Shown piece by piece: positions 10,699 through 21,329 of a stretch of 64,000 nt of DNA. Where the stretch lies: assembly GCA_051530055.1 (NCBI GenBank), contig CM121341.1, positions 9,920,001 through 9,984,000 on the forward strand, read 5' to 3'. The notes under the pieces are model-generated. The model did no database searches and was not told the origin of the DNA. It worked only from the letters and a program-made list of their open reading frames with translations. How positions within the stretch are numbered: the first letter of the stretch is position 1; each line of letters starts with the position of its first letter. The translations under genes and the position numbers were made by a program. The DNA is from Neoechinorhynchus agilis (Eukaryota; Acanthocephala).

Positions 10699-12774
10699 TA
10701 ATGTCATATATCATTGTCCTCGGGGTGAATTTGATTGTGCGTTGGCGAATCCTTTCCCCGGTGTTTTCGTTACTCATTTATTTTAGAAATATTTCGCAAG
10801 GTTTTCCTTGCCTCTTCAGTCTATCTAAAATGGAGGGCATAGACAGCATGCACAGCCGGTCACGTCTGGATGTAGCTCAGATCTGCGGGTTTGCTAATAC
10901 CCGAATTGTGGGGAGTTCCATCCGCACACACCTCTTGCGGTTTGTTGCCGACTAATTTGCCCGTCATGCTACGCAACTTTGGTAGCACCAGCGTGTGCCT
11001 GGACTCTGGCAAGTTCGTCAAACTCAGTTCCAATCCAACAGTAAAACGGGAGACACAACTAAATGCATTCTTGAGGACTCTACGGAAAAATAACTCGATT
11101 ACTGAGCACTTTCATCAACATACGAGGTCTTCTACAGCCAGGGCTTCCTTCTTGTATCTTTCCCCAAAAATACACAAACCAACGATACAATACCGACCAA
11201 TAATAGCCAGCTACAATGCCTTCAATCATCGTTTGGCCCGTAGAATCAATGCACTAATAAGAAGCGTAATGCCGAACACTCCGTCATACATAGCTGACGG
11301 CCCTTCCTTTGGAACCCGAATGCGACTGGAAAAGTATGCACAGTGCAAATTCTTCACGGCCGACGTAAAGTCCTTATTTACCAACATTCCACTCCAAGAG
11401 ACAATTTCCATAGCAGCTGAACTTCTACAAAATCAATGCGAAGAACCGCGCCTTGATCATAAAACGTAGATAGCTCTACTGCAGTGGTGCACATGCAAGA
11501 CCGTTTTTGAATTCGATCAAGTTTTCTATGAACAACGCGACGGAGTTGCAATGGGTTCACCTCTGGTACCCACTCTAACAGGTCTCTACATGAGAAGATG
11601 GGAAAACAACTTCTTGAAAATGCAATCCAACATCAAAATCTGGTATCGCTATGTTGACGACGTGTTCATAGTCACTGATGATGAAACAAGCATGGGAGAC
11701 CTAAGCATTCCACTCAACATGAAGGATTCAAACATCCAGTGGTCAATGACTCAGGAAGACGACGAGGGTGCTATCTCCTTTTTGGACGTAAGGATAAAAC
11801 ACGATGATAAAGGCAATATCAAAACACAGCTCTATCGCAAACCAGGTATAGCATGGGGTCCACCTCACTGGTCGAGCCACCAACCGTTCCACTATAAAAT
11901 AACAGCGGCAACGTCCTACTACTTCAAGAGGGCCAGGATGATTTCTTCAGAAAGCAGGGATTGGGAAGAAGAAAAACAAAATATCACCAAAGTTCTCAGA
12001 TAACGAGGCTTCCCTGAATATGCCATCAAAATCAGTCTGAAAAAGGCAAAACAGCGGCCACCGCAAGAAGAAGGAAACCGCGAGCATCTCCCTCGAATAC
12101 ACTGACTTTTACCACATAAGAGGGAACGCGACCGAAAAACTGAGGCGCCTCAACTACCTCGCTCCAAATCTTTTGATCTACAACAAACGGGGCGCATCCA
12201 TTGCGGGCATTCTCAAGAGGAAAACCAAGCAAGAGACCAAATTAGGGATATACAAAATCCCATGTGCAGAATGCCCAAAGGTCTACATTGGACAAACCAT
12301 GCAAGGGATCATTAAACGGATTTCGCAGCATAAACAAGCTTGCAGGACATTCGACAAATCCTCAGCAATCTCGAACCACCAGCAAACAATCCAGCACAAG
12401 GTGGATTTTGAAAAGGCGAGATTCATAACCAGCGAACCGGATCTTAGAAGAAGACTGATTCTTGAGGCCATTCACATCCGGGGAAATCCGACGATAGAAG
12501 GCGATAAATCAAACCACACACTGGTGCTACCAAAGTTGCGTAGCATGACGGGCAAATTAGTCGGCAACAAACCGCAAGAGGTGTGTGCGGATCGAACGCC
12601 CCACACTTCGGGTATTAGCAAACCCGCGGATCTGAGCTACATCCAGACGTGACCGGCTGTGCATGCTGTCTATGTCCTCCATTTTAGATAGACTGAAGAG
12701 GCAGGGAAACCTTGCGAAATATTTCTAAAATAAATGAGTAACGAAAACACCGGGAAAGGATTCGCCAACGCACA
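10699..12774 (+). mobile_element. Penelope-like element with GIY-YIG domain
   Basis: A PLE inserted in LINE-A. The reverse transcriptase lies at about 10960-12003, with motif A TADVKSLFTNIPL (about 11355), motif B VAMGSPLVPTLTGLYM (about 11548) and motif C YRYVDDVFIV (about 11648). The GIY-YIG nuclease lies at 12173-12652, with YKIPCAECPKVYIGQT, the CxxC-x-x-YIGQT signature of the Penelope/Poseidon type. The copy is slightly broken, with about two interruptions. The left end is an inverted copy of the right end (10734-10997 against 12514-12776) preceded by a tail of about 35 bp. This matches the complex terminal repeats known for PLEs. The copy is short (2.1 kb) but holds both domains. Confidence 0.9.
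10734..10997 (-). repeat. Inverted terminal copy of PLE 3' end, left arm
   Basis: About 263 bp that are the reverse complement of 12514-12776, with roughly 95 percent identity by eye. The right arm covers the end of the GIY-YIG coding region and the 3' end of the element. The left arm is therefore an inverted partial copy joined to the 5' end. PLEs are known for such pseudo-LTR arrangements. The arms would form a long hairpin in single-stranded DNA or RNA. Confidence 0.9.
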
Positions 12775-12776
12775 AT
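12514..12776 (+). repeat. Inverted terminal copy of PLE 3' end, right arm
   Basis: Partner of the left arm at 10734-10997. It contains the last codons of the GIY-YIG frame, its stop, and the 3' end next to the target duplication at 12775-12784. Confidence 0.9.
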
Positions 12777-13897
12777 AAGAAGTTCAGATGGAAATTCCGT
12801 GCTGACGAACTTTTTAAAGCCTGGAGATCTAACCCCTCCAGAGCGAACAACAATTTTGGTGTTTCTCCTTCCATTTTCAGCAGTGTAGAGGAGGGTAATA
12901 AACTCCTCTTTTTCAACCACTTCAATGATAAAATTGAAGTGAAGGATCTGCTGAAAATTAATATACTTAAAAAGACTTTTATCCGCAAAAATAAAGTTAA
13001 AAAATCACTACTGCCTCTCACATACGCATTATATCTATTCAAAATCCGCTAATCTCAGTTTTTGAAAGAATCTTTAATGGTAAATTATTGAATCACCTAA
13101 TCAAGAAGAATGTTATTCCTAGTTATTTTCATGGTTTTATTCCGGCCAGAGGTGTTCATACCCTTCTTGAAAATCTCAATCAACTAAACATTGACTTCAT
13201 ATATGTTAATAAATTTCTTCTTCAACTGGACCTGCCTAAGGCTTTCGATTGTGTTGATAGAAATTTTTTATATGAAGCCTTGAATTTGTTTGAGCTTTCC
13301 TCTAATCTTATCTTCAAAATTAACCATATTATCGAAACCAAATCTTTTTACTATGATATAGACCCTGATCGTACAAAATATATTCTTGCTGTGTTGAAAT
13401 TCAATCTTGTTGTCATGACAACGCTTAGTTTAGGCTATATGTGTTTTCAAAGTTTAACAATGCACACGGTGTTCCACAGGGCTCACCTCTCCCCCACCCT
13501 TTTCCTCTGTATACTCATGTATATTTTTAAATCCAAACTGCCTAAGAGCAAGAGCATATTTCCTTTAATACATGCTGATGATATTTTCCTCTTTTGCATA
13601 CATAAGAGCCGCAGTTTTTTAATCTCCCACGTCTTATCATTCTTGACTCAGCTCCAATTCCACTTCAAAGCAGCTGACTTATCTATCAACCCCAGGAAAA
13701 ATGTATTGACCCCTTTAAGCAAATCTTCTCATGCGAGATCGCTTCTAAAGAAAGATCTCAGATCTAATTTTACTTTCTCCCAATTCGTTTTGTCGAGTAA
13801 CGATAGAATTTTAGGCATCGACTTCCCTTCGTCTAAAAATCGAACATATGCTAATTCTTCTTTAATGGCTTTTTCTTTTCCATTAGGCGTATTTTAA
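12775..13897 (+). pseudogene. LINE-A reverse transcriptase
   Basis: Continuation of LINE-A after the nested element. Fingers and thumb-proximal sequence begin at KKFRWKFRADELFKAWRS. Palm motif A (LDLPKAFDCVDR) is at about 13230, and motif C (HADDIFLFC) at about 13571. Between them a duplicated or shifted patch disturbs motif B (the QGSPL signature is in a neighbouring frame near 13480). A further shift after 13897 leads to the C-terminal piece with FFARGRPTELRFFFFNKF up to about 14075. The enzyme is inactive as it stands. Confidence 0.8.
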
Positions 13898-14455
13898 AAA
13901 GATCCTTGAAACTTGATCTATGTCACTCCTTCATCCCAAATATTATTTTACTTTCATACATAGGCGGAGCCATCTGTTTTTTTGCTCGAGGCCGTCCTAC
14001 CGAACTAAGATTTTTCTTTTTTAATAAATTTATCGACAAATTTAAAAAATTACTCCGCCATTTTCCGTTTACAGAATATTTTTAACTAAGGCATGTTATT
14101 ACTCCTCTTCCTTTCCCTTAACCAAGCTTTTATTTTTTAACAATCCGGTGCATTTCAGCTTTCAGAGGGTTTCAATATTCTACTATAAAGTACTTTATCA
14201 ATTCTATGTCTTATAAAGACAAAAAGAGCTGTTTGTATTAACTACGAGGCTAGTTTTCTTGTTTTTTGAAGGTAAGTAGGGGTATTGAGGAGCTAAGAGT
14301 TCGCTCATTACTCAGCCCCCACTCGCTTCTTCGTTTTCTTTACCTTTAGATTTTACATTGATTATTAGAATCAACTCAATCTAAAGAAAACAACTCATAA
14401 ACTTTTTTTGCTTTTTAATTTTTTTGCGGAAAATATATATTTTAAACAATTCAAA

Positions 14456-14612
14456 CAATGTGTTTGAAGCACACTCACCACCTCCCGCCAAATTCCAGCT
14501 TTTGTCCTTCCTCGATCGCCGCGATGACGCTGGCAGCATTGCCTCGTTGTTGCCAGCGAGATATTTTGTCGAAGGAATACGCCTGCTCTTGAGTCTCGTA
14601 TGCGTGTATTAA
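14456..14612 (-). mobile_element. RLE-family LINE, extreme 3' end (copy D)
   Basis: On the minus strand this reads QRGNAASVIAAIEEGQKL and ends in EFGGRW and a stop, the same C terminus as the RLE copy at 35730-35803. It is a strongly 5'-truncated insertion of about 150 bp, as expected from incomplete target-primed reverse transcription. A short AATA microsatellite flanks it at about 14609-14625. Confidence 0.8.
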
Positions 14613-14660
14613 TAAATAAATAAATAAGATAGTGTCTGTGTGGTTAATGAACCCTGTTGT

Positions 14661-14943
14661 AAATCGGTGTGCAAGGATGAAAGATCGCAACCGCAGGTCG
14701 CTGTTAATATTCTGTCGACCGCGACCGACTTAATGTACAAAAGCATCGAGGTTTTAGGTCAGACGGTGGGCAATCTCAGGGATTTCTACCATGCGGAATC
14801 TAATCCCGTCCGCTTTTCTTCAACTTTTAATAAGTTCAAAATAAAGCGTCCACGATGCAATGACCTAAATGAACGTACATTCCTAAGCGAAAATTGGAAT
14901 ATCGACGTTTCCAATAATTTCGAGCAATATTACTTACATTGAA
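14661..14943 (+). repeat. Gypsy-derived direct repeat, copy 1
   Basis: About 280 bp, nearly identical to 17319-17599. The block is coding-like and contains the words from which dispersed repeat R7 derives (see 19265, 26525, 45310, 51865). The two copies bracket the virus-like block 15730-17318. Confidence 0.9.
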
Positions 14944-15725
14944 GCGCCCGACCTTGTTACGAATGATCTATTACTCGCTCCAAAATCGCTCGATTCATCG
15001 TCTAGTTTATGTTTGCAAAAGAATGACCCCATAAAGCACACAAAAGTTCATTTACGAGTCGATGCAGATACACAGTGTGTCCGATTTCCGACGAGACGAA
15101 TTCCGTTCGCACTAAACAAACCGTTAAAAGAAGAACTTGACCGTTTGGTCCAGCGTAGAATTATAGAGCCTGTAGAGAAGGAGGACAATGATGTCAGCTG
15201 AATCACGCCGATAGTCATTGTTCGGAAAAAAGACGGATCCGTGAGAATATGCGGGGATTTCAGGATCACGATTGATCCCCATTTAATTACCGACTCATAT
15301 CAGATGCCGACTACGGATGAGCTTCTCAGCAAACTGACGGGAGGAAAAAAATACTCCGTTCTGGATTTGTCAGATGCATACCTGCAAGTTGAGCTCGATA
15401 AGGAAAGTAGCAAACTTTGCGTATTCTGCACACCATTTGGGCTATTCAGATACAGGCGTTTACCTTTTGGACTAACAAATGCCCCTCAGTTATTCCAGCA
15501 GATAGTGGATGAAATGTTGAGAGACGTTCCGAATGTTGGAGTGTATTTGGACGACATAATAATCACCGGAGGGGATGATAAGGAGCATATTTCGATTCTT
15601 CGAAGGGTATTAAGTATTCTGGAAGAGAAGGGTTTTAATTTAACGGAAGAGAAGTGCAAGTTCATGCAAACAAAAGTTACGTATTTGGGGCATACGTTGG
15701 AGAATGGTTGGATAAGGCGTCCAAC
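14661..15725 (+). mobile_element. Ty3/Gypsy LTR retrotransposon fossil, protease-RT region
   Basis: The stretch begins with a leader-like block that is repeated at 17319-17599 and continues into the linker before reverse transcriptase and the front half of a Gypsy-type RT (VRICGDFR, YLQVELD, FGLTNAPQLFQ, YLDDIIIT). The copy is broken and truncated at about 15725, where RNA-virus-like sequence begins. No integrase or RNase H follows. The retained frame is fairly long, so the copy is not very ancient. Confidence 0.85.
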
Positions 15726-15729
15726 TGAT

Positions 15730-17318
15730 TATCGAGATGACTAAAAACTGGGCAGTCGTTCGAGGTGCCAACTTGACTTCTACTGTTGGCGATCCTATCA
15801 CAATGCCCTGGTGGCGGCGAGCTTACTACCGAGTGTTAGTCAGCGTACGTAATAGGCAACAATTAAAGCGCTTTGCGGTTATGGGGCATTTGTTATGGGC
15901 TCATTTAGTTGGGCATTATGGTGATTCCTATTTGCCCTACTTGTGGACTGAGTCAACTGTGGCGAGCTACACGGTGCATTGCCCTGTCAAGGACGCCACT
16001 TCTGTCAAGCTGCGTAAACAGGGTTGTCCCTTTCCGGGCAGGCGGGCGAATTGTGTTCCCTACGTTGATGATCAACTCGAGCAAGGTTCCCGACTGGGGG
16101 TTGTAGAGCCAAATAGCCAGTATACAGACCAGGGTAACCAATCTCACGCCACGCGTCCACCCAGCGCTGCTAAGCCCGAAACTTGCCCACGACAATGCCC
16201 TCAGCCTCCCAGCTGTGGTACTCATGAGCGTAGACGTCGCCGCCTCTCGTGGTCATCGTGACGAACTCATTTTGGACTCGTCCTGTTACCTCTCCATCAA
16301 ACAAACTGAACTCTGCAGCGGGACGGTAACGCGCAAACTCATGGGTTATAATGACAAAGGGTGAGTTACAAGCGTCAGTAAAATTCAACAAGTGGAATGT
16401 AAAAGTCCCACATAAGACAGCACAGCCATCTTATTTGGATCAGTGCACTCCTGGAGTCTATGATAACACAGTGATGGTGAGTCAACAGACAACAGCGTGG
16501 CTTTATCAATGACAGTGATGTTCAGGTAGCAGATGTGGTCGGTTTGCAGGGTGTCCCTCTTCGCAGACCCTCCTACATCACGATAGGCTTTGTTGGCCAG
16601 CCTCTTCATAACGGAATCAGCAAACTCTTCCAGCTGGGCTCTGACGTAAGCCATGGTCAGGTGCCCTGTCAAGTCATTGCTTTGAACGAGTGGATGATCC
16701 TTGGTGAACTGCTTGAACAGTGCTTTGATCGTTCCAACTTCAATAGGCAATACAGGAGCATCTTGCTTAATACCATATCCAATACACCGGCAACACCACA
16801 ACATGACAGCCCTTGACACGAACAAAGTGACATACATCGCTGTGCCCAATACGACGAAACAGATAGCGGCCCAGACAACTGGGACAATCAACTTAATCAA
16901 ATCAATGGCAGTCCAGAACGATAGATAATTCAACACTTGGTGACGAGGTACCTCGAACCCCAGGGCAGCATACAAGCTGCAAATTAGTGGGATTTTTCGG
17001 GTCAATTCACATTGTCGAATGATCGAATCTGCAGAATGGCGAGACAATCGACGTAACAAAACGTCGGATACCTGTTTCTCGAGCACGCGTCGCAAACACA
17101 CGAGGTGCCAGGGCTCCTTTCCCGAAAGTAAGCTGCTGGCAACGCTTACACTATCAATGACAGGTATAACCATCGTGCCGAGGGAGTAAACTAATCTGGT
17201 CCAAAAGCGCTCGAACAAGCCAATAGCAGCTGGGATACCACAAACCATTAGGAACAGTGGTAGCACAGTCGTGAAGGGCGAGAAAATCAGTCGAATCAGG
17301 AAAATCATGATCAGAGGA
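15730..17318 (-). other. RNA-virus-like fossil (replicase N-terminal region candidate)
   Basis: Read on the minus strand, 17308-16385 holds a long open frame of 307 codons that looks whole over that span; downstream sequence to about 15830 looks broken. The protein has hydrophobic segments at about residues 1-35, 40-62 and 125-165, then a soluble part with AYRDVGGSAKRD and HICYLNITVID. A membrane anchor followed by a DxGG-type block recalls the capping domains at the N terminus of nodavirus and alphavirus-like replicases; that is an inference without a search. A copy of its left edge (15732-15827) recurs at 18090-18185. Composition is more GC-rich than the neighbourhood. It sits between two copies of a Gypsy leader. 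An alternative is an unrelated host membrane protein gene. Confidence 0.45.
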
Positions 17319-17599
17319 ATCGGTGTGCAAGGATGAAAGATCGCAACCGCAGGTCGCTGTTAATATTCTGTCGACCGCGACCGACTTAATGTACAAAAAC
17401 ATCGAGGTTTTAGGTCAGACGGTGGGCAATCTCAGGGATTTCTACCATGCGGAATCTAATCCCGTCCGCTTTTCTTCAACTTTTAATAAGTTCAAAATAA
17501 AGCGTCCACGATGCAATGACCTAAATGAACGTACATTCCTAAGCGAAAATTGGAATATCGACGTTTCCAATAATTTCGATCAATATTACTTATATTGAG
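17319..17599 (+). repeat. Gypsy-derived direct repeat, copy 2
   Basis: Second copy of the block at 14661-14943. It differs at a few positions only. It starts exactly where the virus-like minus-strand sequence ends. Confidence 0.9.
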
Positions 17600-17717
17600 G
17601 TTGTAGTGAGCATTAACGACGTCATAAGGTCCATGTTAACGTTTTCCGTGTTATGTTGAATAAATAAGCCATTTTTGTGCAACGACAGTAGATTTTTCGA
17701 TCTACTGATGCCAGCCG
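17600..17717 (+). mobile_element. LTR remnant (Gypsy-like)
   Basis: A short AT-rich block with an AATAAATAA poly(A)-like signal and the word TTTTTCGATCTACTGATGCC. The same word occurs at 18950-18975 immediately before a primer-binding-site-like sequence, which is why I read this as the end of an LTR. Only a fragment remains. Confidence 0.5.
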
Positions 17718-18215
17718 TCGTTAATTACGCGCGACTTTGTTCCTGGGGTCAATCAATAGTAATTTTCATGTACCCAGTTAGGTGGTCTTATATCACTGGC
17801 GACCAAAAGAACTTGGCCAATACTGTTCCAAAACATGCATCTAGCTATGTCATTGGGTCTTACAGGCAGCACAATGTTCAGGCTGTGCATGAAGGTCAAG
17901 ACTACGTCTTCAAATCGTTTGACAATCACACTGTCACGTTGGGCTCCATTCGCGCCACCACGGTCATGCAAGCAGCCTTTCAGGTTGCTTTTTTAGAGAG
18001 AATTGAGAATTGGGCTGGCGTGTGCCGCACTCTTATCAGCCACAATGATGACAAAATGGAGGTTATTGATATGGCGGCCCAACTGATTATCGAGATGGCT
18101 AACGACTGGGCAGTCGTTCGAAGTGTTAACTTGACTTCTATTGTTGCGATCCTATCACAATGCCCTGGTGGCGGCGAGCTTAGAGTTGCTTCATTTATGA
18201 ATTTTGATTCCAAGA
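17718..18215 (+). other. RNA-virus-like fossil, second block
   Basis: A plus-strand frame of about 150 codons with no family I can name. It includes VIGSYRQHNVQAVHEGQDYV and MAAQLIIEMANDWAVVRS. Its end (18090-18185) is about 90 percent identical to 15732-15827, where the other virus-like block meets Gypsy RT. That shared edge is the reason to treat both as pieces of one source. The strand of the two blocks relative to the source remains open. It follows directly on an LTR remnant. Confidence 0.35.
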
Positions 18216-18224
18216 ATATTTTCT

Positions 18225-18625
18225 AATTGGCGGTGGGTTTAGGGTTGCTTTTCGATGTAGTGTTCGTCTCATTCTTCTCTCGCTGAAAACTCATCCTCGT
18301 CTTCATTAAGGACCTTTTAATTGCCCAATTCGGATATCCTTCCTCTCTGAGCATTGATGTTATTGAGTCAATTCCTTGCCTCCGTCATTTCTCCTCGGAG
18401 CATATTCTCATAGCTCTCCTGAATAAGGCATCCGATGCTGCTATCTTGTATCTCACAGGGTGGTCAAGTCCAGTTTTGGTTCGCCACAGTTTTTCTTGAG
18501 TATTTTATCCGTCAACTCAATGGCCTCTTGAAGAGGAATGTTAGTGAATAAAGATTTAATATCGGCCGTTATAAACCATGATATGTTTGATGGAAGATTC
18601 CGCACTTCTGCGAAATTCATCAATA
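18225..18625 (-). mobile_element. PLE fragment, RT pieces, antisense
   Basis: On the minus strand the block TADIKSLFTNIPLQEAIEL (near 18570-18515) is motif A of a Penelope-type reverse transcriptase. The downstream block REEGYPNWAIKRSL (near 18330) matches the region after the RT thumb. The RT core between them is absent. This is a small inactive fragment. Confidence 0.75.
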
Positions 18626-18639
18626 AAGCAACGCTGAAC

Positions 18640-18830
18640 AAATTACAACCTCCTATAAGAAGATGCGAGACCCACTCGGTGTCAATATATTCAAAAGCAG
18701 CAACGAAGTTGGCGGGTATATTCAAAAAGAAACCAAAACAAGAGGATAAAAGTATAATCTAAAAAGTACCATGCAGACAATGCGGAAAATATTATGTTGG
18801 ACAAACAATTCAAGGACTAAAAAAGCGCCC
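18640..18830 (+). mobile_element. PLE fragment, GIY-YIG piece
   Basis: On the plus strand KVPCRQCGKYYVGQTIQGLK (about 18765-18822) is the start of a Penelope GIY-YIG domain. It lies back to back with an RT fragment on the opposite strand at 18225-18625. This inverted arrangement of two pieces of one element type recalls the inverted ends of the PLE at 10699-12774. Confidence 0.75.
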
Positions 18831-18879
18831 CCCCTTTTCCTTTGAAAATCGGGATCATAATACTTCACCTCGATTCGTC

Positions 18880-19020
18880 TGGAATCCGCTCAATATCGAA
18901 GATACGTCGTACAAATTTAGTCAATAAATGAATAGCATCATCTCTAAATTTTTCGATCTACTGATGCCAGCTACCACAACAATTGGTGACCCCGACGCTG
19001 TCGACCGTGGTTCGACAGTA
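18880..19020 (+). mobile_element. LTR end with primer-binding-site-like sequence
   Basis: The word TTTTTCGATCTACTGATGCC (shared with 17690-17710) is followed by AACAATTGGTGACCCCGACG. TGG followed by GACCCCGAC is the common form of a tRNA primer-binding site right after a 5' LTR in Gypsy-type elements. No gag follows, so only the LTR-leader junction survives. Confidence 0.55.
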
Positions 19021-19264
19021 GAAGCGAATAGCAACTTGTATACCTTCCGTTTACAAGCGTAAACATTATTATTGTGATTTGAGTTTTGAAAACTATTTAC
19101 AATCTACCGCCGTCATTATCATGAAATAAAAAGACATCAGGTGTACCAATACCATTATTCGCTTTATGGAGATCGCTACCACGCCCAAAAGGAAAAGTTT
19201 ATTTGTGTGTGGCGCTAAAACCAAAGGGATGCCCTAATACTTCAATGCAACAAACTGATTTCAC

Positions 19265-19550
19265 CAATTACACAAAAAATGCACTACATTTTTAAAAGAA
19301 AGTTGGAATGTGGAAGTCTTCAATAATTTCAAACGAAGTTTCCATTATTCGCTCCCAAATCGCTCGACTCATCTTAGAACAACAAAGAACGATGGGAGGA
19401 ACACAAATGCAACAATAGAAAGCGGACAGCGATTTGGAAATTACGAAAAAATAGAAGAATTCAAGCTCTATGTGATGATTCGGCGCCCGTTTAAAAAAAT
19501 TATCGTCATTTTTATTGAAAAAATTAATTTCTGAGAAGTTGCCATTTAGT
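19265..19550 (+). repeat. Dispersed repeat R7, copy
   Basis: A member of a family also seen at 26525-26890, 45310-45560 and 51865-52140, and with its first part inside the Gypsy fossil at 14860-15000. Shared words include AGTTGGAATGTGGAAGT or relatives, AATCGCTCGACTCATC, GAAAGCGGACAGCGATTTGG and AGAAGAATTCAAGCTCT. Hence R7 derives from the region ahead of Gypsy RT. No intact frame. Confidence 0.75.
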
Positions 19551-21300
19551 CTTCTTGCTCCAAGTGTTTTTAATTTAACGTCGATTTTATCCGTTTTCTA
19601 AGGTGTTACAGGTTTTCTAGAATGGAAACTAACAATCGATTTTAAGTGGATATCCTATCAAGTCCAGAGTTCCGATCTAATGATGAATGTCCCACTACAA
19701 AACGAAAAAAGATGTTAAATCTATTCTTGCGCTGAAGAAACGTGGAAGGATTGATCCTGAAATATACCAAAAACATCGTTCCAGTAACGGAATGACATCG
19801 ATTATGTAGTTATTGGCCAAAGTTCATAAGTCCCCATTAAAGATCAACGCTACAAATTTCATCACTTTTGTGTGCTGTTCTCTTCTTGGCATAAGGGTAA
19901 AAGAAAATATTTTACGGTTGATATTATCGTTGTGATTGCCACACTAAATAAAAGGGTGTATTATATATTTAAAAAATAATTCCCCTTATCTTATATAGAT
20001 TCTCGTTTGAACTGGAAATGGCGATTTTTTGCTAAGATTTATTCCCAGGAATCTTTCCTTTAATTTTCAAGTTTCATTTGTCGTGGCTTCTTCGCGGGAC
20101 CAATCAGAGGCACAATAAAAAATTAAATCAGTGAATAGTTTCCGCCATTAACGAAAAAGGATTTTGCTCTCGTACGTTAAATTAATGTACGTTGAGATCG
20201 CTCTTCGCCATTTTAAGTTAAAAGTGCCAACCTTCTCCGCCATTAACGAAAAAGGATTTTGCTCTCGTACGTTAAATTAATGTACGTTGAGATCGCTCTT
20301 CGCCATTTTAAGTTAAAAGTGCCAACCTTCACGAATCAATGCTGTACATTTTGTTAGCTTTACCTTGTCTTACAATATAACACCGTCCATAAAATTGTAA
20401 TTGAGCGCTTCCTTCGCCTCCTTTTCTTCGTATTGGATCTCCCTAAGAGGTTATCACACCGATTTAGATAAATCGATAACTTCAGCAGTTTAAAATATGC
20501 GATAATCGGTCGCTCTTAAGTTTTTACAGGTGAGACATCAAGAATCTGTACTTTACGCACAGTATTATAGCCGGAACTTTCCTTCATTTAAGAGAAAGCA
20601 GATTGTTGTATTTAATTTAAAGTATTTGCGTTCCTTTCCAGCCCTTCGCTACGATTTTCATACTTTTTTATTTGTTCAACATTTTAGTTCTCGCTGCACT
20701 GTTCAATAATACGCTCGACCGAATTCTATTCATTATAAAGTTTAATTTTTAAATGCCTTGATAGCACCCTGAAGTAGTCATTGTTATAAATTAGATCAAT
20801 CGACTTAGCATCCTATGTTTCTCAGAATTCTAAGTGAAAACGTTCCGTTACTGAAAATACATTCTAAACTCAACCGAGTCAAACTTATGGTACACAGACG
20901 TTTGTGATTTGTGTGGAAGGTTCTCTGTTTATAACAAGACTGTATTTAGTGCAGAAGTTTAATCATAAATGAATTTAGTTGTTCATAGATTAACCTTATC
21001 CGTCATATTCCGTAACACCGAGTGGCCGCTTAACTCCTTTTTTCCACCTATGCGGCTATATTTGAATTAATGTGATTTTCAAGTACAAAAAGGAGGATAA
21101 CATGTCGCATTGTAGTTTAGATTGCAAATAAAAGATACAATGCACTGCTACATTAGAATCAAGCATACATTTTCACACCTAAAAAATATAAAAACACAAA
21201 CTTCAAGCGCACACACAAAAATTAGGGATTTAAAAACCTAGAAATGATCCATCAGAGGAAATCTCTGCCTTCCTGTAGATTCATTACATACTCTACCATT
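19551..21300. other. AT-rich stretch without recognised genes
   Basis: About 1.7 kb with short frames only. Apart from the tandem duplication at 20141-20330, I see no RNA gene, no LINE or LTR motif and no long repeat. It may be old intergenic DNA. Confidence 0.5.
20141..20330. repeat. 95-bp tandem duplication
   Basis: Two almost perfect head-to-tail copies of a 95-bp unit (20141-20235 and 20236-20330). Each unit contains a near-palindrome, CGTACGTTAAATTAATGTAC, whose arms CGTAC and GTACG face each other. Confidence 0.9.
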
Positions 21301-21329
21301 CTCCTTTGTTCCTCTTCAGTTTCCAAATT

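Larger units (their letters stand above)
8025..14420 (+). mobile_element. LINE-A, near full length, split by a Penelope-like element
   Basis: A two-ORF LINE. The gag-like ORF1 region (8067-9370) ends in two Cys-His knuckles: CIFCAGDHCEDKC at 9006-9044 and CANCHLPHPSFARSC at about 9068-9112. The endonuclease follows (9617-10237, with DIIGGDLNSN near 10020), then a linker to 10698. The PLE occupies 10699-12774, and the reverse transcriptase resumes at 12775 in the same frame. Palm motif A (LDLPKAFDCV) is at about 13230, a motif B remnant at 13470-13500 and motif C (HADDIFLFC) at about 13571. The C-terminal part contains FFARGRPTELR (about 13980). Coding ends near 14235 and an A/T-rich 3' region follows. 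Frames are broken in several places (two frames in ORF1, one shift at motif B). A second copy lies antisense at 22102-24907. Confidence 0.85.

Noticed and set aside
8025-14420. Polinton or other large DNA virus-like element
   Set aside because: No protein-primed polymerase, packaging ATPase or retroviral-type integrase is seen in the same unit; all parts fit LINE plus nested PLE.
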